From assembly GCA_037501455.1 (NCBI GenBank), contig CM074856.1, positions 44,669,001 through 44,733,000 of the forward strand: DNA of 64,000 bases, written 5' to 3'. The position numbers were made by a program, and so were the translations under genes. Below the pieces are notes generated by a model. The model had not been told where the DNA came from. It searched no databases and saw only the letters and a list, made by a program, of their open reading frames with translations. The DNA comes from Lantana camara (taxonomy: Eukaryota > Streptophyta > Magnoliopsida > Lamiales > Verbenaceae). Below, one piece after another: positions 35,813 through 48,468 of the stretch. Every line of letters begins with the position of its first letter. Positions within the stretch are counted from its first letter, which is position 1.

Positions 35813-37452
35813 ATGGGTAACACAAGGAACACCAATCGTGACGAGGACATGGAGGAGGTCGCCAAAGGCAGGCATGACTACAACGTGCCGCTTGGCAACA
35901 CCTCCGTTGTCCCCCCAGTCGGTCCTAACACTAACGTTCCCTAGTCTCCGCTGGAGGCCACTCCCAGGTTCACCGTCACCCAGGCGGACCTGGATGCCTT
36001 CCTCGACCAGTGGCGGGTCGAAATAGAGTGAGCCCAGACGGAGGGCCGCGAACCCAGGCACCCCGAGCTACCGAGGGCCAGCCCAACCACTACTATCCCG
36101 AGCCCTGTGTGGGGCAACGCGTTGGGGAACCCAGTTCCCTATGTATTCCAGCCGCTCGACGGGCGCCCCGCCCACATTATTTGGGGCCTTAGTCCCCAGA
36201 TCGGAGCGGTACAAGTCCAAGGGTTCGCTCCGTCGCCACCTCCCCCGGTGATGAGCAAGGAGGTCCCGCGTGAGGGCCATGGGGAGTCTGATAACCCCAG
36301 CCGCAATAATCGCGGTAAGCGCACGGTGGATGAAGACCACGAGAAGTTCGACGACCTCCGTGCAAGGATCCCCGCTCGATCTGCGAGGGAGGAGGCGACG
36401 CGGATAGCCGTGGATCACGTTAAAAACGAACCTGATCGTCACGCGGACCTACCGCGGAGACGGGTCCAAGACCGCCTGGGAGATCGAGGATCTCAGATCA
36501 CCCAGAGACAGGTCGACCTGAGAGAAGGGTTGAACCGCCGCCCTCTCCGTTATCGCAGTGACAGGGAGGAAACCTCCCCCTTCTGCAAAGACATTCTCCG
36601 CATGACCTGTGATGGAGATCGAATTCCAACAGGCCTGCCCATGTGTAACGGGACCACAGATCCCAAAAAACATGCGACGACCTTCGAAAATCGCATGCTA
36701 CTGTACTCCCACCCACATCAAATTTGGGCCAAACTCTTTGTCACCACATTGACGGGCGCAGCTCAGGACTGGTTCATCCGCTTGCCGCCGCGGTGCATAA
36801 CGACCTACAACCGATTCGTAGATCGGTTCATGGGACACTTCTCCTCGATGACCGGGGAGAAGCTCTCCCCCTCTTATCTTAACAGCATCTACCAGAGGGA
36901 GGGTGAGTCCTTGCGAGACTTCATGACTCGCTTTTCGAGGAAAGTAGTTCGGGTTGAGAACCCGACGATGGACACCCTGCTCTCTGTGGTCCATCGAGCT
37001 CTCCGCAACCGCCTATGGGCAGACGAGATCGTCAGAGCAGGACCTCGCAACCTGACGGAGATACAGGACATCGCCCATGACTTCATGTGCGTAGAGGAGA
37101 TAGCCCTCGCGCACGGACCCCCGCCTCGATCTGAGCGGCAGGCTATCGGGTCAGGCTCGCCCCACAACCGGAAGGGGAACGAGCTGAAGAAAATCAAGGA
37201 GAAAGTCGACCGACCCAGGTCGACCGACGAAACTATGTCCCCTTGACCAAGTCCATCGACCAGATCTATGTGGTCATAGATCAGAGCCTTCTGAAGAAAC
37301 CAAAGTCCATCCGGGAGGGCCCGAAGGCTGAGAAATCGGGAAAGTTTTGCGGTTACCATCAACAATGGGGCCACACCATCGCAAAATGCAACGCCCTCCG
37401 TGATGAGATCGAAAGACTCATCCAAGGAGGGCATTTGAAGGATTTTGTTTGA
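35813..37452 (+). pseudogene. Tat gag, disrupted
   Basis: The ATG at 35813 (ACACCATGGGT) opens a frame broken by TAG at 35942 and TGA at 36029, then open from 36107 to 37246. The retrotransposon gag core lies at about 36630-37110 (LPMCNGTTDPKKHATTFENR.., with YQREGESLRDFMTRFSRKVV). A frameshift near 37240 moves to the frame 37243-37452, which carries the nucleocapsid-like motif CGYHQQWGHTIAKCNALRDE typical of Tat. It would encode the capsid and RNA-binding parts. Confidence 0.85.
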
Positions 37453-37545
37453 AAAATCGACCACTACACTGAGAGGTCGGGACGACCTAACGATCGCGAC
37501 TGTTCCAGATCAAGGTCTCCCCCGAAAAGATCTGGGAAGCAGCTG

Positions 37546-38578
37546 TTGGAAAGAGCTGAGGACAATCCTCCTACCAACGGCAAGATCTACATGATAGCCG
37601 GGGGACACGAGGGCGGTGACTCCAATGCAGCTCGAAAGAGGAACATCAAGCGCGCCGTTCGAGAGTTCAACGGTCCACATGAAAAGGCCTTCCAGATCAA
37701 TCAAGTTAGAGAGTGGGAAAGACAGGAGGTTAGTTTTAGTGAGAGTGATAGCCGCCTAGGCCCCCATCGGGAAGGCGAAGCGCCTAGTTGTCCGATGATG
37801 GTGACCTTAGGCGTGGCTAATTATGATGTAACCAAATGCCTAGTTGATATGGAAGCAGCTCGAACATTATCCCTTACTCGACTCTTGTTAAAATGAAATT
37901 GCATAATCTAAAACTCGATCCGATTCGAACACCGCTCTCAGGGTTCGAGGGATCAGAAGTTATCCCATTAGGGCGCATCCGACTACTCACCTCGAAGTGA
38001 ACATCCCCCAAGAGGGTGACCAAGGAGGTTGAGTACGTCATCTTTAACATGCCCTAGCATATAACATGATCTTCGGCCTACCTGGCCTCATACAGTTCAA
38101 GGCAATAATCTAGACGTATCAGCAGAAGCTGAAAATACCCACCCCAAACGGGGTCGAAGAGGTGACTTGCGATGTCATGGATAGTTGGGCCTGCTACGCA
38201 ATCGTTCTGTAAAGGCCTTCCGGAAAAGAGGTGGCTGGAGATCTCGACCTCCAGACCTACGCCGATGGGGAGATCGAGCTCCCCGTGAAAGAGAGCGAGG
38301 CCGAGAGGTCCCCTACGGCTCGAAAAAGGAAGGCTAGCGAGCGGCTCGAACCTGCAGAAGAGCTTAAGGAAATTGCCCTTGTCCCCGGAGATAGTAACAA
38401 GACCACCAAGATCGGGGCAAACATCCACCCCCAACATGAGATCATGGCGATAGAATTCTTGAGGGACAATCCTGACATTTTCGCTTGGGCAGCCAAAGAT
38501 CTGATCGGTGTTGACCCGGAGGTGATCTGCCAACGGCTCGGGATCGATCCGTCAGTCAAGCCCATCAAACAAAAGTAG
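37546..38578 (+). pseudogene. Tat protease and spacer region, disrupted
   Basis: KIYMIAGG (37577) and VTLGVANYDVTKCLVDMEAA (37801) mark the aspartic protease region. Where Tat proteases normally have VDNGSS, this copy has VDMEAA, so the active-site triad is lost. A frameshift near 37895 and one near 38231 follow. The frame 38231-38578 carries the linker and the start of the RT block (FLRDNPDIFAWAAKDLIGVD), and ends in a TAG at 38576. Confidence 0.8.
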
Positions 38579-41558
38579 AGGCCGCAAAGCCGGGCAAGGA
38601 ATGATATAATCGAGGCCGAGGTCAATAAACTCCTCGACGCGGGATACGTTACTCCAGCTCAATACGTTGAGTGGTTGTGCAACGTAGTCCTCGTGCAAAA
38701 AACAGGCGGGAAATGGAGGATGTGCAATGATTTCACCGACCTCAACAAATCTTGCCCAAAAGATCCATATCCGTTGCCACGTATTGACCAGCTCGTCGAC
38801 TCGACAGCTGGGTGCGAGATGCTCAGCATGATAGACGCCTTCCAAGGCTACTACCAGATCTCCATGGCCCCCGAAGATCAAAAACACACAGCCTTCATCG
38901 TGGTAAAGGGAATATATTGTTTCAAGGACATGCCCTTCGGGTTAAAAAATTCAGGTGCCACATACCAAAGGTTAGTGAACTTGATGTTCAAGGATGAGAT
39001 CGGGAAGATAATGGAAGTCTACGTGGACGACATGATCGTCAAGAGCCGCTGGGCCTACCATCATTTAGATCACCTGCGCAGATCGTTCGAGATCTTACGA
39101 CAATACGGGATGAAGCTCAACCCCGATAAGTGTACGTTCAGGGTCGAAGGAGGGAAGTTTCTGGGGTACATGGTGAGCCAGCGAGGCATCGAGGCCAATC
39201 CCATGAAGATCAAAGCTATCCAGGTCATACCTCGACCTCAATGCATCAACCAGGTGCAATCCCTCGTGGGTCGGATAATCTCTCTCAACCGATTCATATC
39301 GCGGTCGTCCGAGCGCAACCTCCCGTTCTTCAAAATCTTGAGAAATCTGAAGAAGTTCGAATGGAACGAGGAATGCGACCGAGCGTTCGAGCAACTGAAT
39401 GAATACTTGGCCTCTCCACCATTGCTGGCAAAGCCAAATGAGGGTGAGACCTTATACCTCTACCTGTCCCTTTCTAACGAAACCTTCAGCTCAGTCTTGG
39501 TCGCCATTCGAGATCAAAAGCATCTACCGATCTACTACCTGAGCAAGATCCTGCACGGAGCAGAGCGGAATTATCTCGAGATCGAGAAATTCGTGTTCGC
39601 TCTCACACACACAGCACGGAAGCTACGTCCGTACTTCCAAGCTCACCCCATAATCGTCTTAACGGATCAACCACTTAGGCAGGTCTTGGCCCAACCCGAT
39701 GTGTCGGGTCGAATGATGAAATGGGCGGTCGAGTTGAGTCAGCACGACATCACCTACCAGCCTCGAGCCGCCCAGCAAGCTCAAGTTCTGGCTGACTTTC
39801 TAGTCGAAAAGAACACTAGCTTGATGGGGATTGTCCATACCCCGCTGAGCTGGACCATGTACACGGATGGCTCATCGACCTCTCAAGGAAGAGGAGTGGG
39901 CATATCCCTTACAAGCTCAGATGGACTCCAGCTCGATTTCGCCATTAAACTCGATTTTAAAGCAACAAACAACGAGGCTGAGTACGAAGCACTTGTGGCA
40001 GGACTAAGGTATGCCACGAAGAACCAGATTGACAGGTTAGCCGTAGTAACTGACTCCCAGCTCGTCGCCGGCCAAGTCAACGGCATATACGAAGCTCAGG
40101 AAGAATCCATGGCAGCGTATCTCAAGATGGTGAAAGAGCTGACCTCGAAGCTGAAAGAGTTCAAAATCGAACAGGTCCCCCGCAAAGAGAACGGTCGAGC
40201 TGATGCCCTGTCAAAGCTGGCAAACGGATTCCAAGGAACAAAAGATGCCACCATCTCGTTCATGGTCTCGGGGGGACGGGCGATTGATGAAAAAAAGGTC
40301 AAAATCGCCACCATCAATCCGCCGGAGCCTTACTGGATGGACGATCTGATCGCTTACCTCAAAGACGGACTTTTACCCCAAAATCGAACTGAGGCCCGAA
40401 GAATAAAATATCGATCTCTGCTCTATATGATAGATCGCAAAGGCAGGCTGTTCAAAAAATCCTTCACTGGTCCCCCTCTAACGTGCCTACGGCCTAGTCA
40501 AGCCCAAGACGTCCTGGAAGAAATCCATGAGGGATGTTGTGGAAACCATTCCGGAGGTCGAGCTCTAGCTCGAAAGATCTTAAGGAGTGGGTATTTTTGG
40601 CCGACTATGGTGTGGGATGCGAAGATCCACTCTAGGAAATGCCCCAAGTGCCAAAAGCACGGCAACCTGATCCACACTCACCCGACATCCATGATATCGA
40701 TCGATGTCTGTTGGCCCTTCGACCAATGGGGAATCGACATCATCGGTCCCTTCCCCTTGGCACCTAGGCAGAAAAGGTTTGCCATAGTATGCGGTACTTC
40801 TCAAAGTGGGTTGAGGCCGAGGCAGTCCCCAAAATTACTGATGCAGTGATAATAAATTTCCTCTGGAGGAATATAATCTGCCGTTTTGGGGTCCCGAGGG
40901 TACTCATCTGTGACAATGGTCCTCAATTTCGATCTGAGAATACCAAAAGCTATTGTCGAGACCTCGGGATCGACCTCAGATTCACTACAGTTGGTCATCC
41001 GCAAGCGAATGTCCAAGCTGAAGTAACCAACCGTATCATCATCCAGAACCTCAAGACCCGCCTCGATGCCAAACTAGGCGCATGGGTGGACGAGCTAGAC
41101 AGTGTACTATGGGCATATCGAACTACTCCACGGACAGCCACTGGGCAAACCCCATACTCTTTGATCTACGGTTCCGAAGCTGTGATCCCATCGGAGCTAT
41201 TACACGAAACAGCTCGTGTATCACAATACCAGCTCGACCGAAATACAGAAATCAGAGCTGAGGATCTAGATGTGATTGAAGAAAGCAGAGAGCATGCCTA
41301 TCGGAAGCTCAAACAGTATAAGCCAGCAGCAGCTCGATCATACAACAAGAACGTGAAGCCCAGATCGTTTCAGATCGGTGACCTAGTGTTAAAAAAGGTC
41401 GAGGTCTTGCAGCACGTCGGAAAGCTTGAGCCTAACTGGGAAGGACCCTATCGCGCCATGGAGATCGGAAAAAAACATGTCCTACCGGCTTGAAGACATG
41501 GCCGGGGAACCACTACCCAGACCTTGGAATGCGCATAACCTGAAGAAGTTTTATACTT
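38579..41558 (+). pseudogene. Tat reverse transcriptase - RNase H - archaeal-type RNase H - integrase
   Basis: The open frame to 40849 carries RT (GGKWRMCNDFTDLNKSCPKD at 38709; FGLKNSGATYQRLV; active site YVDDMIVKS at 39023). It then has the Ty3-type RNase H (LYLYLSLSNETFSSVLV, 39453, with an expected acidic residue replaced). The second RNase H follows (MYTDGSSTSQGRG at 39858, NNEAEYEAL, VVTDSQLV, NGRADALSKLA), with all four acidic residues present. Next is the integrase zinc finger (HEGCCGNHSGG..CPKCQKH, 40528-40670). A frameshift near 40790 leads to 40789-41493 with the rest of the integrase core (CDNGPQF, QAEVTNRII) and WAYRTTPRTATGQTPYSLIYG. A last shift near 41488 precedes the end (LKKFYT, 41558). 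Apart from those shifts and the TAG at 38576 this is a well-kept polymerase block. Confidence 0.9.
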
Positions 41559-42950
41559 AGTTTCCCAGTTATTCCAAGAAATTGTAATGTTCATAAAAGG
41601 TCGAATTCGATTGAAAATCGACCTCCTTTATTAATGAATTGCTTCAATATTCAATTAAACGACCCATTGTGTTTTAACTTGTGAGTAAGAGCTCTCATCC
41701 GACCAACGGTCGTGAATCGAGGAGGGAGCGAGCCCTCCCCCCCCCCTATCTGATCGTTAGAGATCGAGATCTATTGAGGTCGCTTTCAGACCCAAAGAGA
41801 TCCTAAAAATCCTAACGTCTCAAACCACTCTATTGTAGATTGAGATCCAACGAGGTCTTCCGAAGACCCAAAGCGATCCAAAGGTCTAAACTAGGGATGG
41901 CAACGAGCCGAGCCGAGCCTTGGTTTTTTTTTTTTTCAGGGCTCGGGCTCGGCTCGACTAAGGCTCGAACCCGGCTCGGCTCGGCTCGAGGCTCGGCCTT
42001 TAATATTATTTTTAATAAAAAAAATTAGTTTTTTTAATAATTTAATATATTTTTATATATAATAATATATATTAAATGAATATATATAATAAATATATTA
42101 TTTTTTATTCATTTTGTATTAAATTTAATGAATATATATATAATATTATATATTAATAAAATATTTATATACATAAAAATTAAAAATATTATTTTTTTAA
42201 TTAAATATATGGGCTCGTGAGCCACGAGCCAAGAAATAAAGGGTTCGGGTTCGGGCTCGGCTCGGCTCCAGTAAGATCGCCATCGATCCATGGAGAACGT
42301 CAAACATTAATAATCCAGATTTTAAATAATTCGATTATGGAAATAAAGATCCAATGAGGTCGTTCTAAGACCCGAAGGAGATCCTAAAAGATTCCAACAT
42401 CGCTAAAGATCGATATCTATTGAGGTCGCTTTTAGACCCAAAGAGATCCTAAAAATCCTAATGAACCTAATGATCCGAAGAGATCCAAAGATTAATGATC
42501 TTCGAAAAGATAGATCTTAAGATCCCATGAGATCGATTTAGATCCGACGAGATCAAGAAAGGTCACCAAATCCTAAATAGTAATAATAATAAGATAATGC
42601 ACCTCAGAGATCGCGATCGATCCAATGAGAAGGCAGCCAACAACTAAGAATGCGAGCACCCAATGAGACTAGATAAACATCCAACTGAGATCGAGGGAGT
42701 GGTCCACCAATCGATCCGAACGCGATAAAAAAAATCTAGCTAACGGCGAGGGCAAGCTAAACCAAGATCGACAAATCACATGCATGCAAGATCGAAGTAC
42801 TCAGATTGTAAAATAAAACACAAGTATGAGAAATAAAATCCATCTATGCAATAAATCGACCCCCCGATGGGCGATTGTTCAAAACGATGAAATTAAACAA
42901 GTATTCACCTAGCCACAACCCGGCTAGTAGGTCAAACAAATGTTTTCTAA
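41559..42950. repeat. Degenerate repeat region between Tat integrase and the antisense gene
   Basis: Units resembling GATCNAGATCTATTGAGGTC + GCTTTCAGACCCAAAGAGATCC recur near 41760, 41845, 42345, 42405 and 42480, in whole or part, with GATC words throughout. A hAT-like fragment (41892-42272) interrupts them. No sense-strand coding frame. Confidence 0.7.
41892..42272. mobile_element. hAT-like MITE fragment with GGCTCG-rich ends
   Basis: The left end TAGGGATGGCAACGAGCCGAG has the form of hAT-type MITE termini. The right side (..GGTTCGGGCTCGGCTCGGCTCC) is the inverted counterpart of the GAGCCGAGCC run but lacks the final CCATCCCTA. Between them lies a pure A/T stretch (about 42000-42205). It is probably truncated at the right, and no duplication is visible. 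Confidence 0.6.
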
Positions 42951-43066
42951 TTCATGGTTGTAGAAGCTCAGTCAAGCTCAACTGGGGCAGAGGTTTCCCT
43001 ACCAGATCGACCTCGCGGCCCACCGAGCTCACGGAGAGGAGGAAGGAGGTACTCGACCTCGACCGG

Positions 43067-45747
43067 CTATGGCAGTTCGCACTCCACCCGGCCATTCGAT
43101 CTCTTGGCCTTGGCAATCTCATTAGCATGGCCATACTTGTGAGTTGCCCAGTCGATCTGAATGGGTTCTTCTTCCTCTGGCTGGTCAGGGGCTTCGGGAT
43201 CGGCTAGAAGAGGGCCTATTGTGTCGAAATTAAACTCCGAAGGAAAGATGTTTTGGGCCTTGAGTTGGTTCACGGAGATCTGGAACCCTTCCGACAGGTT
43301 GCCCTCGCCGACAATCAGACTCGCCTCCTCGAAGCCTGGGCCCTCCATGAACTCCCACACAGCATAACGCTCGATCTCGAGCTTATAACGCTGCAGATCG
43401 GAAGCAGCCTTCTAGATCTTCGATCGGGCGAGGTCGAAAACTTCATTCCCGCCCTCTTCCTTCGCAGTAGCCTTGGCGTCCTGGAGTTGCTTGGAAAATT
43501 CCTCTCTCAACCTGGCCAGCTCGACCTCGTGCCCCTTTTCTGCCTTCTCAAGGGCCTCCTGTGAGCTCTTCCATTGGACCTCCATGGTCTCCTTCTCTTC
43601 GACCCAGATCCTCTTCTCTTCTCTAGCCTCCCGGAGTTCCTGTTCGAGCTGCTCCACCTTCTCTGGGTTCGCCGAAATGAGTCGGGTCTTCATCATCTGA
43701 TACTTTTCCTTGTATTTCTCCTTGCCAACTTTGAAGACCTCAGCCTCTCGGATCGAGTTGATGAGAACGGGGAGAACGTCCTGAGAACAAGCAATCAGAT
43801 CGAATGAGTCCGATCCCCTGGAGTTGTTTCAAAAAAAAAAAAAAAAACCCAACAAACAAAGCAAGGAAAAGCTTAGAGAACTTACCCCAAAAAGACCTCT
43901 GGCAGCCTGGTACCTTTTCTGCCTCGCGGATCACCCAGAGAGCTTCTTCTGCTCGTCAATGATGCATCCAGTATTGAAAAGGACAGCGACGAGGTCGGGG
44001 TCTGCCTTTCCGAATGCCAGAGCTCGATCGGTGTCGTCTTCCTTTTTTAGATCGACGCCAGCAGGCCATTGGGGGAGAGGGGTCTTGGGAAAATTTAAGA
44101 GCTGGGCTTCCTCATCGGACTCGTCAGAATCCTGCAATTCGTGAACCAACTCTCTAAAGGGCCTTTTGCCTACCCCATGTCTTGCCTGAATAAACTGAAG
44201 TTGAGAATCAACATCTTCATCAAAATATAAAGGTAGATGATCTAGGTTTATTACTTGTTCGACGTCATCCCCGATCTGACCGGTCGACTGTTCTGATGAC
44301 CCGGCATGACCCTCGAGCTCCAAACCGCGGAGTGGCTCCCCTGCAAACTGCTTAGCTAGATCGGCATCTAGATCGTGCAGCTCCTTCGAGCACCTTTCCT
44401 GCTGAGCTCGTTGCTCATCAGGGAGGGAATTGATTATGGCTCGAGCAGCCTCTGCTACAGGTCGAAGCTCGTCCGGGGTAGCATTCCTTTGATGCATTGC
44501 CCTCATCCTTGAAGCTCGAGACATGATCAACGGTCGTAGATCTGCAAAACGAAAGATCAGATCGACGGAATAGGTTGAAAAAAGCAAGAAAATGATTTTA
44601 AATAAGATCCTGATCGAGTAGGGGTCCGATCGAAGTGAGAGCATACCGAAGCGGAAGTTCTTTCTACGAGTTCCAGTATAATGTCCGCTTCGACCAGATT
44701 CCCCGTCCTCGTCAGGTTAGTATGATCTAGGAGCCCCAGGTTGGTTAACAATTTGAAGCGTTCGTGAAGCCAGGTCGACGACTTAGTCACGAGCCGCCTT
44801 GGGCCGTTGTCCTCCCAAGTAATTCGGAAGCGAGGTACGATAGGAAGATCGATGAAGAAGAACTTGGACTTCCAGTTGACCCCATGAGACGTAGACGGGA
44901 TCGATACGATCTTCCAGTTCGGCTTCGATTGGAGGTTGAAGTATCCGACCCCGGACTTGGTAGCACTGTTAAGCGTGAAGAACTCCCCGAAGTCCCAGAT
45001 CTCCGGCTCGAACCCGAGGCACTTCATCGTAATAATCATGCAGTGCATTAGCGAGAAAGAGTTAGGGGTCAACTGGGAAGGACACAGATTATATCGAATT
45101 AAAAAGTCCGCAATGACACGGGGAAGAGGAAGCCTGAACCCGTACTTGACAGAAGCGTAGTACATAACAACCAATCTCAAACCCCTCGGTCTCTCAACTG
45201 TTTTCCCCTCCTGCAGCATGTGAACTGTGTATTGGGGACCCAACCCCAATAGCCTGGGGACCTCCGCGAACTCCTGAAGAGTTATCTTAGAAAACCTCTC
45301 AGAAACATGCGAGAGGGTCCTGTAAACATGCGGGGGTCAAGCTGGAGGGTTCCCGACATGCACCATGGGTTCCCCACCATCGATCTGCCTCCCTCCGACC
45401 TGTTCCTCTACGGTTTCCTCCTCTTCCGGTTCGTCTAACAGTCCTATAGGTCGCCGCACCCTCGACGTCGAAGCCGATCCCCCTCTATTCGCCGTCAGAA
45501 CTTCGCCCCTTCCCCAAGCCGACCCCGATGCGAACTCAAAACTTTCATTTGGTAAAGGGGGAGCTGGCAGGTCATCCTCTCGTTCTGGTGAAGGAGTAAA
45601 TGCGACCTGGTCTTGAGCCATAAAGCTAAAAAAAGGGGGAAGTTTTCCTTGTCGAAGTGGACTTTGAATGCGTCTGTTCACAAACGAGCTGATCAGATCG
45701 GAGCAGTTCGATTCTCTGAGTATGGAAATGGTGAATTTGGGGCTCAT
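43067..45747 (-). pseudogene. Antisense gene of the Tat element: gypsy-type 'putative transposon' protein, three exons
   Basis: Exon 1 probably starts at the ATG 45621 (MAQDQVAFTPSPE), about 100 bases below the likely transcription start; the ATG 45747 in the same frame is possible. It runs to about 44647. It contains a TGA at 45337 and the domain PLPRVIADFLIRYNLCPSQL with a following TPNS, the pattern of the plant Transposase_28 (PF04195) family. Intron 1 would be 44648-44542 (donor GTATGC, acceptor TTTTGCAG), but the phases do not join cleanly. Exon 2 (to 43886, donor GTAAGT) includes the acidic frame 43931-44541. A frameshift near 43940 leads to VIREAEKVPG. Exon 3 starts after TTCTCAG at 43780 (DVLPVLINSIREAE), forms a long coiled coil (43412-43696), has a TAG at 43412, and ends at 43067. 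The function of these extra ORFs is not known to me. Confidence 0.7.
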
Positions 45748-45759
45748 GGAGGCCTCCTA

Positions 45760-48428
45760 TGTAGCACCCTAACCCCCAGGGCACCACATCCCCCGCACTA
45801 TAGCCTCGATCCACGTATGAAATGGAAAGTCCATACATAAACCAAAACTATAGCGAACGGGTGACAATAAAAAAAAATGACGAGCTAGGCGGGACACTCT
45901 CCCCAACAAGACCAGAGCAAACAAGATAATGAAAGCGGAAGCAATAAAATCACTCATACATATAGGTACCATATTTACCGAATAGATATGTATAGATACC
46001 AACTTAACTATCAATACATTATCATCTTTTAATAATATACATATTCAAGTATCCAAAACGTGATAATACCAGTCATAACATGAAACTAGCATAAGACTAT
46101 ACAAAAAGGGTATGAAACTAGACCCGTGGAAATGCAAGACTCGAACAACTCCCGCCTAGCATGACCACGCTCAAAAGGGCACCTGAAAAGTGAAGTATCA
46201 GTCTACGGAAGACTGAGTGAGGGGCAATAAATATATATAACACACATCACATGCAAGGTGTAGTCTCGGGTGAAGACTTTAGAAATGAAAAGGAATATAT
46301 AACTCAAGAAACTCAATCTTTGCCCGAGATTACAACCAATGACTTTAATATTTTAGCTTAAACATTTCATGAACATGTGACCCCGGCGAGTAGGGGCGAA
46401 TCTCCAACCATAACACCAAACGTGACAATACGTGATCATGCTTGCTTGCTTGATAAGTACGTGTTCATGCAATTCATTTAGTGCTCACATAAACAATTTC
46501 ATGCTTGAAATCATGCAATAACCCGAGGATAACCCGACATGCCGGATTAATCCCCAGTCTCCTTCTTCCTCCGGGTGATAGCGAGTTTGCAAGGCTCGAC
46601 TATCCATGACATGGTGTGTGTAGAGGACATGACCCTCTAGACACGGAACTCCTTCCACCACTAATCTCCTAGTGGCTTCGGGGGTGATCCCAACAATGTG
46701 AGGATAATTCAGGAGTTACCCGTCAGCCCTTGCTTTCCCGGTTGGCTCAAGAATTACCCTCGGGCCCACGTGCAAACATGTACTCACCAAACTTGCTTGA
46801 AATCATGACAATCAATACTTTCTTGCTTGAAATGTTTATAACTTTGAAAACGTTTATAATTATAATAGGTTTTGGCCGAAAATAGCACATAAGGGTGGTA
46901 GGGTTCTATATACATAACCTAAACCTCACCTTTTCTTGCAAAATACAATAATGTGGTGTTCTAAGGAGCTTGCTCCCCGTCCACGCCCTCGTGACCTGTG
47001 CAAACACGATGTATACACGTGAGACATGACCTAAAATGACCAAAATATGACGAACGGCGGTAATGTATCGAGACGACCACGAAAATACAATGTGGTATGA
47101 TAACATGTCGTTTCACATCATATTAGCACATATTATAGCAATTCGGGGTCAAAGAAGTCGTCGGATCGAGGGGCTATTTTCATAAATTTATGCAGTGAAT
47201 TTTGTTCTGCATTCCAGGTGGGAACGGCCATTCCGGTCCCCTTTGCAAAATGGGAACGGTCGTTCCCATGAGTTCCCCAAAACGTGCCAACATTTTTCCC
47301 ATTTTAAAACGCGCCTAGCTGGGAACGGCCCTTCCGGCTCCAAGGCCAAAATGGGAACGGCCGTTCCCGCAGTCGGCCGCCTATTTTCATTTGAAAGGTG
47401 GGAACGCCCGTTCCCGCAATGCCTTGAGGCTGGGAACGGTCGTTCCCAGTTTCTGCAACTGGAAAACAAAGCAAAACAGAGCATGCTCTCGGGAATGATC
47501 AACAAAGCAACCAAAAATCAAATTTCAAGCAACAAAGGTATGATTTCTGGAAATATTCATGCATATATGCTCAAGAAATGATACCATAACACCTAAACAC
47601 TTCAAGCACAAAATATCCTCAAGGATTCATGATTTCAAGTTCATGCTTACACTTGATCATTCATGCCAAAATTTCAATGCTTTTATGAATAAATCATGCT
47701 ATAATTCATGATATGATCAACCACTCATGCTTCCAACTAAAATTAATCCATCTAACAAATCAAACTTAAACCCTAGTCATGCCAAATATGATCAAACTCT
47801 TCAATTCATGCACATACCAACCTTGAAGATGAAAGAAATGAAGAAGATGGATGATGATGATGATGAACTCCCAAATCCTTGAAATATTTCTTGAAATCTT
47901 GATGATTGAATGGAAAAATCACTCTTCCTTTTTCTCTTCTTTGGAATCGAGAGAGAAAATATGGAGATGTTGATGAATTGTAGATGAAAAATGATCATGG
48001 AATGTGCAAGAAGAGATGATACGTAATTCATCATTCTTGATTTTTGTGACTTATGCTAATTGCCATTTAATCCTTTGTTTTATGAAGTCATGCTATCAAG
48101 TATACAACAATTTAAAATATGCTCAATTAAGTCCTTGGAAGATAATGCAATCAAGTCCCCAAAGTTTTAAAGAACAATCAAGTAGGGACAGTTTAGTAAT
48201 TTAAAACACTCTCGGTTATTATTTCATGCAATAAATATTTTTCGTGTCATGAAATAATATTTTCAATGATATGAATTCAAATAATTGATATAAATAATGT
48301 TTCGTGAATTTTATAAAATTATGAATGCCACGTAAGAATATATTATAAAATTAAAGAAATAAAATAAAACCTACGCTCAAACTCACACGTGGCGTGCTTA
48401 CATGTTTATCCGGAACCGGGGCGTTACA
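45760..48428 (-). repeat. 3' LTR of the Tekay-type element
   Basis: On the + strand TGTAGCACCC..GGGCGTTACA. It holds the palindrome array at 47217-47450. Confidence 0.93.
47217..47450. repeat. Six palindromes of the form GGGAACGGCCGTTCCC in the 3' LTR
   Basis: Copies start near 47220, 47251, 47320, 47355, 47400 and 47432. Some carry one or two changes (GGCCATTCC, GGCCCTTCC, GCCCGTTCC). Frames 47195-47581 and 47188-47514 are translations of this array on both strands. Confidence 0.85.
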
Positions 48429-48443
48429 ACTCCCCCCCTCCCT
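48429..48443 (-). other. Polypurine tract of the Tekay-type element
   Basis: On the - strand AAGGGAGGGGGGGAGT lies directly before the 3' LTR start TGTAACGCCCC. Confidence 0.85.
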
Positions 48444-48468
48444 TGAAAGAATCTGGTCCCCAGATTCT

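Noticed and set aside
43067..45747. Antisense gene as an independent host gene
   Set aside because: It lies between integrase and the 3' LTR of a Tat element, where such extra ORFs are known, so it is treated as part of the element.
47188..47581. Frames of 108 and 128 codons, repeated at 54665-55051 and 54736-54984
   Set aside because: They lie in the two copies of one LTR and read the GGGAACGGCCGTTCCC array; no retrotransposon or host domain.
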